This document shows, one piece after another, positions 16,488 through 26,061 of a DNA stretch of 33,506 nucleotides. The position numbers and the translations under genes are program-made. The notes beneath the pieces were generated by a model. It was not told where the DNA came from and did no database searches. It saw only the letters and a list, made by a program, of their open reading frames with translations. The DNA is from Gemmatimonadota bacterium (GTDB lineage: Bacteria > Gemmatimonadota > Gemmatimonadetes > Gemmatimonadales > GWC2-71-9), in NCBI GenBank assembly GCA_016199245.1, contig JACQHC010000109.1, forward strand, positions 1 to 33,506. Reading direction: 5' to 3'. The first letter of the stretch is position 1; every line of letters begins with the position of its first letter.

Positions 16488-17674
16488 TGCGGAGCCGCCG
16501 GCCGAACCGCCTCCGACTCGGGCCAGGGCGGCAGAATCTTGGCGATCGCCCAGAGGATCGCGAAGGGCAGCACGAGGAGCGCGATCGTCATCCCCAGGCC
16601 CTCGATGCCCAGGAGCTCGACCTTGTACACGGTCAGGCCGCGCAGGCTCTTGGAGAACAGCTGGCCGCCGATCACGACGTTCCACCGGATGCTGAAAATC
16701 CCGATCTGCACGAACACTGCCGATGTGAGGTAGATCAGCTGGCGCAGGTCGGGCGGCGTCCGGAACATGCCGCCCTTGCGCAGGGCCGGTGACGTGGTGC
16801 CCAGGGCTATCAGCGGAATCAGCGTGCCGATCAGGACCTGCAACACGATGAGGCTGATGAACAGCCGGTTCTCCACCAGTTGGCCCAGAATCTCAATGGA
16901 CTCCTCGGCCTCGTAGAGGCGGTGAATGAAATCCAGCGACTCGAGCGAGGCATCCACCACCAACGCGTAGAACAAGAACTGCGCCAGCTTGTCGAGGCAG
17001 GGCATGTCGATCTTCTGCCACCGGAACATGGTGGTCAGCATGTAGAGCACCAGGACGAGGGCGATTCCGGACACGATGGCGGAGAACAGGAACACGACCG
17101 GCATCAACACGCTGCTCCACCAGGGGTTTGCCTTCACCGAACCGAAGATGAAGCCGACGTAGCCGTGGAGCAGGAATGCCGAGGGAATGCCGATGATGGT
17201 GATCCAGCGTCCCGCGCTCTCGTCGAAGCGCAACGCCCGTGGGGAGAGGTCCGTCGCACCGAGCGTCAGCCCGTAGTACAGCCAGCGGCGCCACCCGGTG
17301 GACGCCTGCGCCCACTGCACCATGTCCTTCCGGTAATCCAGCCAGATCTCGAGCAGCAGCACGACCATCAGGTACCAGGCATAGACGAACCCGAACATGG
17401 CCATGGCCGACTTCGTGTTCGGCGTCAGGAAGATCTGGTATGACCGCTCCGGGTGGCCGAGGTGGGCCTGGAGCGGCAGCGGAGCCACGATCAGGAACGC
17501 GAGGGCGGTGAGCAGCGCTAGGCGATAGGTCGGCTGCACCTCCTTGACGTTGAACACGCGCTCGAGGGAAGCGAGGATGAACGCGCCGGCCACGAGTCCC
17601 GTGAGGTACGGATACAGCACGATCAACAGGCTCCACTGGAGCTCGTACTCGTTGGGGTAGATGTAGCCTTGCAC
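16478..17674 (-). CDS. NrfD/DsrP/HmcC-family membrane subunit (second module)
   Basis: This 398-residue protein has about nine or ten transmembrane helices, such as LYPYLTGLVAGAFILASL, LALLTALAFLIVAPLP and LMPVVFLFSAIVSGIALVL. IRWNVVIGGQLFSKSL near the C-terminus resembles the conserved region of the DsrP/HmcC branch of the NrfD superfamily. It would exchange electrons between membrane quinone and the ferredoxin encoded upstream. The start is a GTG two bases after the ferredoxin stop. It is clearly diverged from the NrfD at 12366-13733 in length and motifs, so this is not a recent local duplication. It is the last gene of a three-gene reverse-strand operon. Confidence 0.9.
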   Translation of the reverse strand: MQGYIYPNEYELQWSLLIVLYPYLTGLVAGAFILASLERVFNVKEVQPTYRLALLTALAFLIVAPLPLQAHLGHPERSYQIFLTPNTKSAMAMFGFVYAWYLMVVLLLEIWLDYRKDMVQWAQASTGWRRWLYYGLTLGATDLSPRALRFDESAGRWITIIGIPSAFLLHGYVGFIFGSVKANPWWSSVLMPVVFLFSAIVSGIALVLVLYMLTTMFRWQKIDMPCLDKLAQFLFYALVVDASLESLDFIHRLYEAEESIEILGQLVENRLFISLIVLQVLIGTLIPLIALGTTSPALRKGGMFRTPPDLRQLIYLTSAVFVQIGIFSIRWNVVIGGQLFSKSLRGLTVYKVELLGIEGLGMTIALLVLPFAILWAIAKILPPWPESEAVRPAAPQTA

Positions 17675-17676
17675 GC

Positions 17677-18495
17677 TTACCTCACCTCGACGTCGAGGTT
17701 GGCGTAGTAGACCTTGGGTCTCGTGTTCAGGTTCGGCTTCAGCACTTGCAGGTCGTTGAACCGCATGAACTGCGCGAGCGGCGTGGCCCGACCCTCCACT
17801 TCACCGAACACGCGCGCCCCCGTGGGGCAGACCTCGACGCAGGCGGGGACTTTCCCCTTGACCAGCCGGTGATAACAGAACGTGCATTTCCCGGCCACGC
17901 GCTTGTCGGGGTGCATGTAGCGGGCCCCGTACGGGCATGCCTGGATGCAGTACCGGCAGCCGATGCAGTACTCCTCGTCCACCAGCACCACGCCGTCTTC
18001 GGTTATGAATGTCGCGCCGACGGGGCACACCTGTACGCAGGGCGGGTTCTCGCAATGGTTGCACAGCTTGGGGACGAAGAACGTCCGCAGGACGTTCCCC
18101 TCGTCCTCGATCGGCGGGAACCCGTCCAGCCCGCCGTTGGGGCTGTCCACCTCCACCCTGCCGTCGGGGCGGAGAACGTAGCGCTCGATCCACGTGTTGA
18201 AGAAATACGGCTCCTCCGGGACGTCGTTTTCGATCTTGCAGGCGGCGACGCACCGGGCGCAGCCGATGCACTTGGTCACGTCCACGCCCATGCCGTAGAA
18301 ATGCTCGGTGGCGTCGTATCCCCCGCTCTCCTGCGCCACGAGGGCGGGGAGCTTCACGACGCCGAGCAGCAAGGGGCTGCCGGCACAGGCGGCCTCGATC
18401 ACGTGTCCCAGGAACGCCCGCCGGTCTACGGGCGAGCCGCCCTGCGCTGGAGTGACTTCGCCGCTCCCAGAAGGACGGGCCCCGTCTGGGGTCAT
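17677..18495 (-). CDS. Tat-exported four-cluster ferredoxin subunit (DsrO/NrfC-like)
   Basis: The ATG at 18495 overlaps the stop of the octaheme gene (ATGA) and gives 272 residues. An open frame extends further upstream but only inside that gene. VDRRAFLGHVIEAA followed by a hydrophobic stretch is a twin-arginine signal, so the mature protein acts in the periplasm. Four [4Fe-4S] motif sets are present: CIGCARCVAAC (from Cys76), CNHCENPPCVQVCP, CIGCRYCIQACP, and CTFCYHR with CVEVCP. It would link the NrfD protein to the octaheme cytochrome. Unlike the ferredoxin at 11680, it has its own Tat signal, consistent with there being no molybdoprotein partner in this module. Confidence 0.92.
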   Translation of the reverse strand: MTPDGARPSGSGEVTPAQGGSPVDRRAFLGHVIEAACAGSPLLLGVVKLPALVAQESGGYDATEHFYGMGVDVTKCIGCARCVAACKIENDVPEEPYFFNTWIERYVLRPDGRVEVDSPNGGLDGFPPIEDEGNVLRTFFVPKLCNHCENPPCVQVCPVGATFITEDGVVLVDEEYCIGCRYCIQACPYGARYMHPDKRVAGKCTFCYHRLVKGKVPACVEVCPTGARVFGEVEGRATPLAQFMRFNDLQVLKPNLNTRPKVYYANLDVEVR

Positions 18496-19220
18496 CGGAT
18501 CTCCGGGTAGTGCGGGTAGTGGCACTGCCAGCACAGGTTGGGTTGCCCGTGGCTTTCCATCTCCACCTGGGGAACACCGGTTTCCGGCGTGCCGTGACAT
18601 TGGCCGCAGAATGTCCGGCTCTCCGGTTTCCCGGGCAGCGCCGCCCGCGGGTTCGTCCGGTGTTGCGGCGGGGCCTGGTGGCACGTTTCGCACGTCAGCG
18701 CCGCGTGCGGTGAGACGGCCTTCTGGCGCGCGAAGTGCCCGTGGCACGCGCTGCAGGCCTCGGGGGGGGTGGGGGGTTCCGGTGTGTGCGGCCGGTGGCA
18801 CCCGATGCACGGCGCGCGCGGATTGTGCGCCACCGGGTCGATCTGCGGAAACCCCAGCGGACGCGAGGGGTCGAACGCATGGCAGGCCGTGCAGAGTTCC
18901 CGTTTGCGCACGACGCTGGGTTTCACTTCGAGCGGCGCGAGCACGTGGGCCTGCGCGGGCCCGTGACAGACCTCGCAGGTCACCCCCCGATGGTTCCCGG
19001 CGCCGTGGGGCTTGAGCACGTCATCGTGACACACCGCACACTCCGCCCGCCCGGCGAACTTCACCGGCTGGGCCGCGATCGAGTCGACCGCCGCCGCGCG
19101 GTAATGCCCGCGATCCCCGAACGTATCCGGGATGAGGAGCCCGCGGGCGACGAACAGGCCGCCGAGCGCCACACCAAACACGATGGCCAAACGCGGGACC
19201 TGCTGGGGAAGTGACCGCAT
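18492..19220 (-). CDS. Membrane-anchored octaheme c-type cytochrome
   Basis: This 242-residue protein has an N-terminal anchor (LAIVFGVALGGLFVARGLLI) and eight CXXCH motifs: CAVCH, CEVCH, CTACH, CIGCH, CSACH, CETCH, CGQCH and CWQCH. It has no CXXCK site and no Tyr-crosslink region, so it is not a nitrite reductase or hydroxylamine oxidoreductase and is likely an electron relay. It is the first gene of the octaheme-ferredoxin-NrfD operon. The coding sequence includes runs of eight and six C separated by one A (G8-T-G6 on the + strand, 18762-18776), encoding a Pro-rich linker. Such runs are prone to slippage or sequencing error, though the frame here is intact. Confidence 0.88.
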   Translation of the reverse strand: MRSLPQQVPRLAIVFGVALGGLFVARGLLIPDTFGDRGHYRAAAVDSIAAQPVKFAGRAECAVCHDDVLKPHGAGNHRGVTCEVCHGPAQAHVLAPLEVKPSVVRKRELCTACHAFDPSRPLGFPQIDPVAHNPRAPCIGCHRPHTPEPPTPPEACSACHGHFARQKAVSPHAALTCETCHQAPPQHRTNPRAALPGKPESRTFCGQCHGTPETGVPQVEMESHGQPNLCWQCHYPHYPEIR

Positions 19221-19441
19221 CCTGTCGCCTCACACAACGTGCCGGAAAACGCGGGGCGGGTGGGGCGGGGCGCCCGCGACAGGGGCCACGCTATGGCCCT
19301 GAGAGTGAAAGAAGGATGAAGGGGGCTTGACGCGAGCCTGAAATAACGCCGCCCAATGCCAGCGTCTCCTGGAGTCCCGATGGCTCGGCGAGCGCGGCGA
19401 GTCGGTTGGCGCACATCGCGTTCGGGGCCTAGGTTCACGTC
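19221..19441. promoter_or_regulatory. Divergent intergenic region between the octaheme operon and mtnA
   Basis: These 221 bases separate two divergent starts and must hold control elements for one or both. GGCCA...TGGCC forms a small hairpin near 19286-19300. TTGACG at 19327-19332 resembles a -35 box, but I find no matching -10 at 16-18 bases. No gene is visible. Confidence 0.4.
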
Positions 19442-20581
19442 ATGTCGATGCGCAGCGATGCCATCAGCTGGTCTCCCAAGGGGTCGGTCCGGCTGCTGGA
19501 CCAGACCCTGCTGCCGGCGACCGTGCGCCACGTCGAGATCGACTCGATTGACGGCATGGTCGAGGCAATCCAGGCGCTCACGGTTCGCGGGGCGCCGCTG
19601 ATCGGCATCGCGGCTGCCATGGGCCTGGCCGCCGCAGCGGGAAGACGGGCGACGACGGGCGACGACGGGCGACGGCGACCGACGGCGGGGGAGAAGAGGC
19701 GACGAACGGCGGGCGTGGGTGACGAAGGGCGCCTGAAGGGACCGGAGGCCGGCGTGACGCCCGAGTGGATCGACGACGCGATCCGGCGACTCGCCTCCGC
19801 GCGCCCGACGGCGGTGAACCTCCGCTGGGCCCTGGACCGCATGCGCCGCGCCGCGGAACCGTGCTTTCGGCGCGGGGAGCGGGGTGCCGTCGTGGCAGCC
19901 GAGCTTCGAGCTGAAGCCGAGCGGATTTGGGACGAGGACGCAGCGATGTGCGAGGCGATCGGGCAGTTCGGTCAGGCGCTGGTGCCGGCCGGGGCCACGA
20001 TCCTGACGATCTGCAACACCGGCATGCTGGCCACCGGCGGCATCGGAACGGCCCTGGGCATCACCCGGACCGCTCATGAAATGGGCAAGGGCATTGACGT
20101 CATCGCCTGTGAGACCCGTCCCCTGGGTCAGGGGGCACGCCTCACGATGTGGGAGCTGGCCCGGCTCGGCATTCCCGGCCGCCTGATCGTGGACGCAGCG
20201 GCGGCTTCGCTCATGGCGAGCGGGGAAGTGGACCTCGTCGTGACCGGGGCCGACCGCATTGCGGCCAACGGCGACGTGGCCAACAAGGTGGGGACCTATG
20301 CGCTGGCCGTGCTGGCGCGGGCGCATGACCTTCCGTTCTACGTCGCGGCGCCCGTGAGCACCGTGGATCCGGCAACGGCCTCGGGCGACGGCATTCCCAT
20401 CGAGGAACGCGCGGCGCGCGAAATCACGACGGTGCCCGGCGTCGCGGCGTACAACCCGGCGTTCGACGTCACGCCGGCGGAACTCGTCAGCGCGATCATC
20501 ACTGATCGCGGCGTCCTCCGTCCGCCCTTCGCCGAGAGCCTTCGGAGGGTCGTGTCGGACGCCGCCCCGCAGCCCGCTTAG
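19442..20581 (+). CDS. mtnA: S-methyl-5-thioribose-1-phosphate isomerase
   Basis: This cytosolic enzyme of methionine salvage converts 5-methylthioribose-1-phosphate to 5-methylthioribulose-1-phosphate. The hallmark motifs are present: RGAPLIGIAAA, ICNTGMLATGG with catalytic Cys191, and GADRIAANGDVANKVGTY with catalytic Asp271. Their 80-residue separation equals that of Cys160/Asp240 in the B. subtilis enzyme. The 31-residue offset and the 379-residue length come from an Arg/Gly-rich insertion at about residues 68-100. It is encoded by short tandem repeats and lies between RGAPLIG and the RPTAVNL motif. ATGs at 19442 and 19448 are both possible. No other methionine salvage genes are nearby; glpK follows 13 bases after the stop. 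Confidence 0.95.
   Translation: MSMRSDAISWSPKGSVRLLDQTLLPATVRHVEIDSIDGMVEAIQALTVRGAPLIGIAAAMGLAAAAGRRATTGDDGRRRPTAGEKRRRTAGVGDEGRLKGPEAGVTPEWIDDAIRRLASARPTAVNLRWALDRMRRAAEPCFRRGERGAVVAAELRAEAERIWDEDAAMCEAIGQFGQALVPAGATILTICNTGMLATGGIGTALGITRTAHEMGKGIDVIACETRPLGQGARLTMWELARLGIPGRLIVDAAAASLMASGEVDLVVTGADRIAANGDVANKVGTYALAVLARAHDLPFYVAAPVSTVDPATASGDGIPIEERAAREITTVPGVAAYNPAFDVTPAELVSAIITDRGVLRPPFAESLRRVVSDAAPQPA
19641..19680 (+). repeat. 10-bp tandem repeat inside mtnA
   Basis: The unit GACGACGGGC occurs twice exactly (19651-19670), is preceded by one copy with a single mismatch (19641-19650) and followed by degenerate GACGGCGAC copies up to about 19735. Because 10 is not a multiple of 3, each copy is read in another frame. 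The stretch underlies the enzyme's insertion. Confidence 0.85.
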
Positions 20582-20594
20582 CTCGCGCCCGCGC

Positions 20595-22112
20595 TTGACC
20601 TCCGTTCTTGCCCTGGACCAGGGCACCACCGGTTCCACCGCGTTGGTCGTAGCGGACGACGGCCGAGTCCTGGGCCGCGGCTACCGCGAGATTACGCAAC
20701 ACTATCCTCGTCCCGGCTGGGTCGAGCACGATCCTGAAGAGATCTGGCGCCAGACCCTCGAGGCGGCTCGCGAAGCGGTGAGGTCAGTCGGAGGCCCGCC
20801 GGCGGCCATCGGCATCACGAATCAGCGGGAGACCGTTGTGGTGTGGGAGCGAGCCACCGGGCGCCCGCTGCATCGCGCGCTCGTGTGGCAGGACCGGCGC
20901 ACGGCGGATCGCTGCCGCGCGCTCCAGGCTGAGCACGGCGATGCGATGATCGGGGAGCGCACGGGCCTGGTGTGGGACCCGTATTTCTCGGCCACCAAGA
21001 TCGAATGGCTGTTGCGGGAGGTCGTGGGCCTCCGCGCGCGAGCGGAACGCGGCGAGGTGGTCTTCGGCACGATCGATGCCTGGCTCATTCACCGGCTCAC
21101 CGGCGGCGACGCCTTCGTGACGGATCACACCAACGCCTCGCGTACGCTGCTGTATGATCTCACCGCGAAGGGGTGGAACGCTGATCTGCTGGATCTGTTC
21201 GGCGTCCCGCCAGCCGCGCTGCCCGCCATCAAGCCGTCATCGGGCGAGGTCGGCGTTGCCCGCAAGGAACACTTCGGCGTTCCGATTCCCGTGTGCGGGA
21301 TCGCGGGCGACCAACAGGCCGCGCTCTGGGGCCAGGGATGCTGGGAGCCCGGACAGGCCAAGTGCACCTATGGCACGGGCGCTTTTCTCTTGATGTTTGT
21401 GGGGCCGGGTCCGCACACGAGCGCCGGCCGCGCCCGGGAGTCCAGAGGGCTCCTCCGCACGGTAGCGTGCGATGCCGCCGGCGCGCCGGCCCTCGCGCTC
21501 GAGGGGTCCGTGTTCATCGCCGGGGCCGCCGTGCAGTGGCTGCGCGATGGTCTGGGGCTGATCGCGCGGGCGGACGAAACGGACGTCCTCGCGCGCAGTG
21601 TCGCGGACACGGGCGGCGTGTACTTCGTGCCGGCGTTTGTCGGGCTCGGCGCCCCGCACTGGGAATCGGAGGCCAGAGGAACGATCGTAGGGCTGACGCG
21701 CGGAACCGGGCGAGCCCATCTGGTCCGTGCGGCGCTCGAGGCCATGGCCTACAGCACGCGGGAAGTGGTCGAGCAGATGGTTGCCGAGTCCGCGGTGCCC
21801 CTGGCGGACCTGCGGGTGGATGGCGGCGCCGCCGCCAACAACTGGCTGATGCAGTTCCAGGCCGACGTTCTGGGCGTGCAGGTCGCGCGGCCGGACGTGG
21901 TGGAGACGACCGCCCTGGGGGCGGCAGGGCTCGCCGGAGTCGCCGCCGGCGTGTGGGCTGCGGCGAGCGATTTCGCCGCGGGCAGACGGTACGAGGCGTT
22001 CAGTCCGGGTGCAGAGCCCGAAGGGGCCTACCGGGGGTGGCACCGAGCCGTGGACACGGCACTGTACTGGGCGAAGTCGGGGTTCCGCCCGGAGGGCACA
22101 CTCCGTATATAA
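20595..22112 (+). CDS. glpK: Glycerol kinase
   Basis: This 505-residue protein is full length for the FGGY family and phosphorylates glycerol to sn-glycerol-3-phosphate with ATP in the cytoplasm. The N-terminal ATPase motif LALDQGTTGSTALV, ITNQRETVVVWERATG, the GDQQAALWGQGC region and DGGAAANNWLMQFQAD near the C-terminus are characteristic of GlpK. The TTG at 20595 puts the phosphate-binding motif seven residues from the N-terminus, as in other glycerol kinases, and no better start is available. It has no strong ribosome site and begins 13 bases after the mtnA stop, so translation may depend on coupling. No glycerol facilitator or glycerol-3-phosphate dehydrogenase gene is in the window. Confidence 0.95.
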   Translation: MTSVLALDQGTTGSTALVVADDGRVLGRGYREITQHYPRPGWVEHDPEEIWRQTLEAAREAVRSVGGPPAAIGITNQRETVVVWERATGRPLHRALVWQDRRTADRCRALQAEHGDAMIGERTGLVWDPYFSATKIEWLLREVVGLRARAERGEVVFGTIDAWLIHRLTGGDAFVTDHTNASRTLLYDLTAKGWNADLLDLFGVPPAALPAIKPSSGEVGVARKEHFGVPIPVCGIAGDQQAALWGQGCWEPGQAKCTYGTGAFLLMFVGPGPHTSAGRARESRGLLRTVACDAAGAPALALEGSVFIAGAAVQWLRDGLGLIARADETDVLARSVADTGGVYFVPAFVGLGAPHWESEARGTIVGLTRGTGRAHLVRAALEAMAYSTREVVEQMVAESAVPLADLRVDGGAAANNWLMQFQADVLGVQVARPDVVETTALGAAGLAGVAAGVWAAASDFAAGRRYEAFSPGAEPEGAYRGWHRAVDTALYWAKSGFRPEGTLRI

Positions 22113-22219
22113 ATAGATGAAGGCGTCTTGATTCGAACTTCATCCGAGGGCCGGAGTATTAGGTCCTCAGGGCGATTACCTTAGACGGGCGACCCCTACA
22201 CCTGAGAGCCATTCCGCCT

Positions 22220-22624
22220 ATGCACGCTCGAACCAAGTTCCTCGGCGCGGCCATCCTGGTCGTCGGCACCGTCGGCTATCTCATGGCCACGGGGATCAAG
22301 GACACGGGGATGTACTTCCTCACGCCGTCCGAGCTGGCGGCTCGCGTAGCCGCTGATCCGTCATTCCGCAACGTGGGTGTGAAGATGGGAGCGCGCGTCG
22401 TGCACGGCAGCATTCAGCGCGACGTGGCTTCGCAGACCATCACGTTCCACGTCACCGACGGCCAACACACGTTCCCGGTCGTGTATCGCGGGCTCGCGCC
22501 GGATACGTTCACGGATGATGTCGACGTGGTGGTCGAGGGCCGCCTGTTGACGGACGGGACGTTCCGCGCCACGACCCTGCTCGCGAAGTGCGGGTCCCGC
22601 TACGAATCGGTTCCGCGGGCCTGA
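22220..22624 (+). CDS. ccmE: Cytochrome c maturation heme chaperone CcmE, CxxxY variant
   Basis: This 134-residue periplasmic heme chaperone has one N-terminal membrane anchor (FLGAAILVVGTVGYLMAT). The family motif YFLTPSEL and the OB-fold strands VVHGSIQRD, ITFHVTDG and VVVEGRLL are present. Canonical CcmE binds heme through His in HxxxY. Here the same place reads AKCGSRY, that is Cys124-x3-Tyr128. CxxxY CcmE is known in archaea and some sulfate reducers, so this is a recognised but uncommon class. It begins a ccmE-ccmF-ccmH-ccmI-like run; ccmF starts three bases after its stop. No ccmABCD genes appear here. The 107 bases upstream separate it from glpK and probably contain the promoter. Confidence 0.93.
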   Translation: MHARTKFLGAAILVVGTVGYLMATGIKDTGMYFLTPSELAARVAADPSFRNVGVKMGARVVHGSIQRDVASQTITFHVTDGQHTFPVVYRGLAPDTFTDDVDVVVEGRLLTDGTFRATTLLAKCGSRYESVPRA

Positions 22625-22627
22625 CAA

Positions 22628-24686
<2,059 letters not shown>

Positions 24687-24694
<8 letters not shown>

Positions 24695-25322
24695 GCGCCT
24701 GACGCGGCGTCAGGCGCTGGCGGCATTCGCGTCGGTGCCCTTCTTGTGGTCTATGCCGCGTATGCCGCGCATGCCGCTCATGCCGCCTGTTTCACAGGGT
24801 CAGGGCGCGCGGGGCTCCTCCCCGCAAGACTCCCTCGTCGGCCAGCTGCCGGAACCCTGGTCCGCCGGCAAGTTCCGCGAGCGCGTGACGAGCTACGAGA
24901 ACGACCCGTTCGTGGTGGGAGTGGAGGAGAAGCTGCGCTGTACGTGCGGCTGTAACCTCAGCGTCTACACGTGTCGCACCACGGATTTCACCTGTGAGAC
25001 CTCCCCGGCGATGCACCGGGAGGTCGTCGCCCTCGTGGAGGAACAGAAGACCGCGGAGGAGATCCTCGAAGCGTTCGTGGTGCAATACGGGGAGACCGTG
25101 CTCATGGCGCCGCCGCGCCGCGGATTCAATCTGGTCGGATACCTGGTGCCCGGTGCCGCGATTCTCGCCGCCGGCGCATTCCTCGTCCGCATGCTGACGC
25201 GCCGACCGAGGGTTCAGCCGGTACCCGCCACCGCTTCGGACACACCTCCGTCGACGCCGGCCGGACTTGCGCCTGGCGATGCCGCCAGGCTCCAGGCTGA
25301 GCTTGAGCGGCTGGAGTTGTAG
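24687..25322 (+). CDS. ccmH: CcmH-like cytochrome c maturation protein with atypical cysteine motif
   Basis: The ATG at 24687 has GGGAG eight bases upstream and gives 211 residues; an in-frame GTG at 24678 overlaps that site. The N-terminus LTRRQALAAFASV resembles a twin-arginine signal, unusual for CcmH. The core aligns with CcmH: EEKLRC, then REVVALVEEQKTAEEILEAFVVQYGETVLMAPP, then one membrane helix (VPGAAILAAGAFLV). Canonical CcmH has LRCxxC. Here it is LRC85-T-C87-G-C89, with further Cys96 and Cys103, so the CxxC spacing is lost and five cysteines cluster. This goes with the CxxxY CcmE next door and may reflect altered thiol chemistry or metal binding. A 9-bp repeat lies in the leader. 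Confidence 0.85.
24753..24788 (+). repeat. 9-bp tandem repeat in the ccmH leader
   Basis: Four successive near-copies of ATGCCGCGT start at 24753, 24762, 24771 and 24780. They encode Met-Pro-Arg, Met-Pro-Arg, Met-Pro-Leu and Met-Pro-Pro just after the signal peptide core. The unit length keeps frame, so copy number could vary without disrupting the gene. Confidence 0.85.
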
Positions 25323-25325
25323 ACC

Positions 25326-25916
25326 GTGTTGGAGATGCTGGCCGGCCTGCTGGTGGCGCTCGCGGCGCTCGCGGTGGTACTCGAGCCGCTGCTCCGGCCG
25401 GGTCCGGCGCCAGGCGTCACGCCGGCCGGGCCGGACGAGAGTGACCTGGTCGACGTGCGCGACCTGGATTCCCCCAAGGTGCAAGCGCTGATCGCGCTCC
25501 GGGAAATCGACTTCGACCGCGCGACGGGCAAGCTCTCGGACGAGGACTACGCCACGCTCAAGACGAAGTACGAGGCAGCAGCGCTGGCGGCAATACGCGC
25601 CGAGGAAGCCGTGGCAGGGGCGGGTGAAGCGGCAGGGGTGGCAGAGGCGGCAGGAGCGGTAGCAGCGTCAGTGTCGTCGGCAGCGCCGCGGGTCGTGGCG
25701 CCTGTGAAGGGTGGCAACGGCGCGCGCCGCGTGGTGTGCCCCACGTGTGGTCCCAGGCCTGAGACAGCACCGATCTTCTGCTCGACATGCGGCGCGTCCC
25801 TCGTCGTGCGGGGTGGGGGCCCACGGTGCCGGCATTGCGGCGCTGGCCTCAACGACTCGGCGCGGTTCTGCGCTGAGTGCGGGGGGGCGGTCCAGGCAGG
25901 CGGGGCGGGGGCGTAG
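25326..25916 (+). CDS. CcmI-like membrane protein with two C-terminal zinc ribbons
   Basis: The GTG at 25326 starts a 196-residue protein three bases after ccmH. An N-terminal membrane helix (MLAGLLVALAALAVVLEPLL) is followed by ALREIDFDRATGKLSDEDYATLKTKY, the signature of CcmI N-termini. An Ala/Gly/Val-rich repetitive linker (about residues 90-120) leads to two double-CxxC units: CPTCG...FCSTCG and CRHCG...FCAECG. In CcmI the C-terminal half is a TPR domain that holds apocytochrome c; here it is replaced by zinc ribbons. The position in the ccm run suggests an apocytochrome-handling or scaffolding role, but this is inference. The linker's repetitive DNA is a candidate for length variation. 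Confidence 0.75.
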   Translation: MLEMLAGLLVALAALAVVLEPLLRPGPAPGVTPAGPDESDLVDVRDLDSPKVQALIALREIDFDRATGKLSDEDYATLKTKYEAAALAAIRAEEAVAGAGEAAGVAEAAGAVAASVSSAAPRVVAPVKGGNGARRVVCPTCGPRPETAPIFCSTCGASLVVRGGGPRCRHCGAGLNDSARFCAECGGAVQAGGAGA

Positions 25917-26061
25917 CCCAAGGATCACGTCCCTCCGACCCGGCGGCGCCATCCTCGTTGATCTCGCCGGCCTCCGGCCAACAGCTTACTAGCCTGCCCG
26001 AGAATCCGTAGTATCGTTGGCACGCATCGGCATACCCCCCTCCCCTCCTGAGGAGCTGGTG

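Noticed and set aside
18492-19220. Octaheme protein as nitrite reductase (NrfA/Onr) or hydroxylamine oxidoreductase
   Set aside because: There is no CXXCK heme site and no catalytic domain outside the heme motifs, and the protein is too short.
19061-20638. 525-codon reverse-strand open frame opposite mtnA
   Set aside because: It runs through the mtnA repeat and the octaheme gene start and shows no motif; mtnA has both catalytic residues.
22128-22162. TTGATT ... TATTAG as a promoter before ccmE
   Set aside because: The spacing is 23 bases, too long for a standard sigma-70 promoter.
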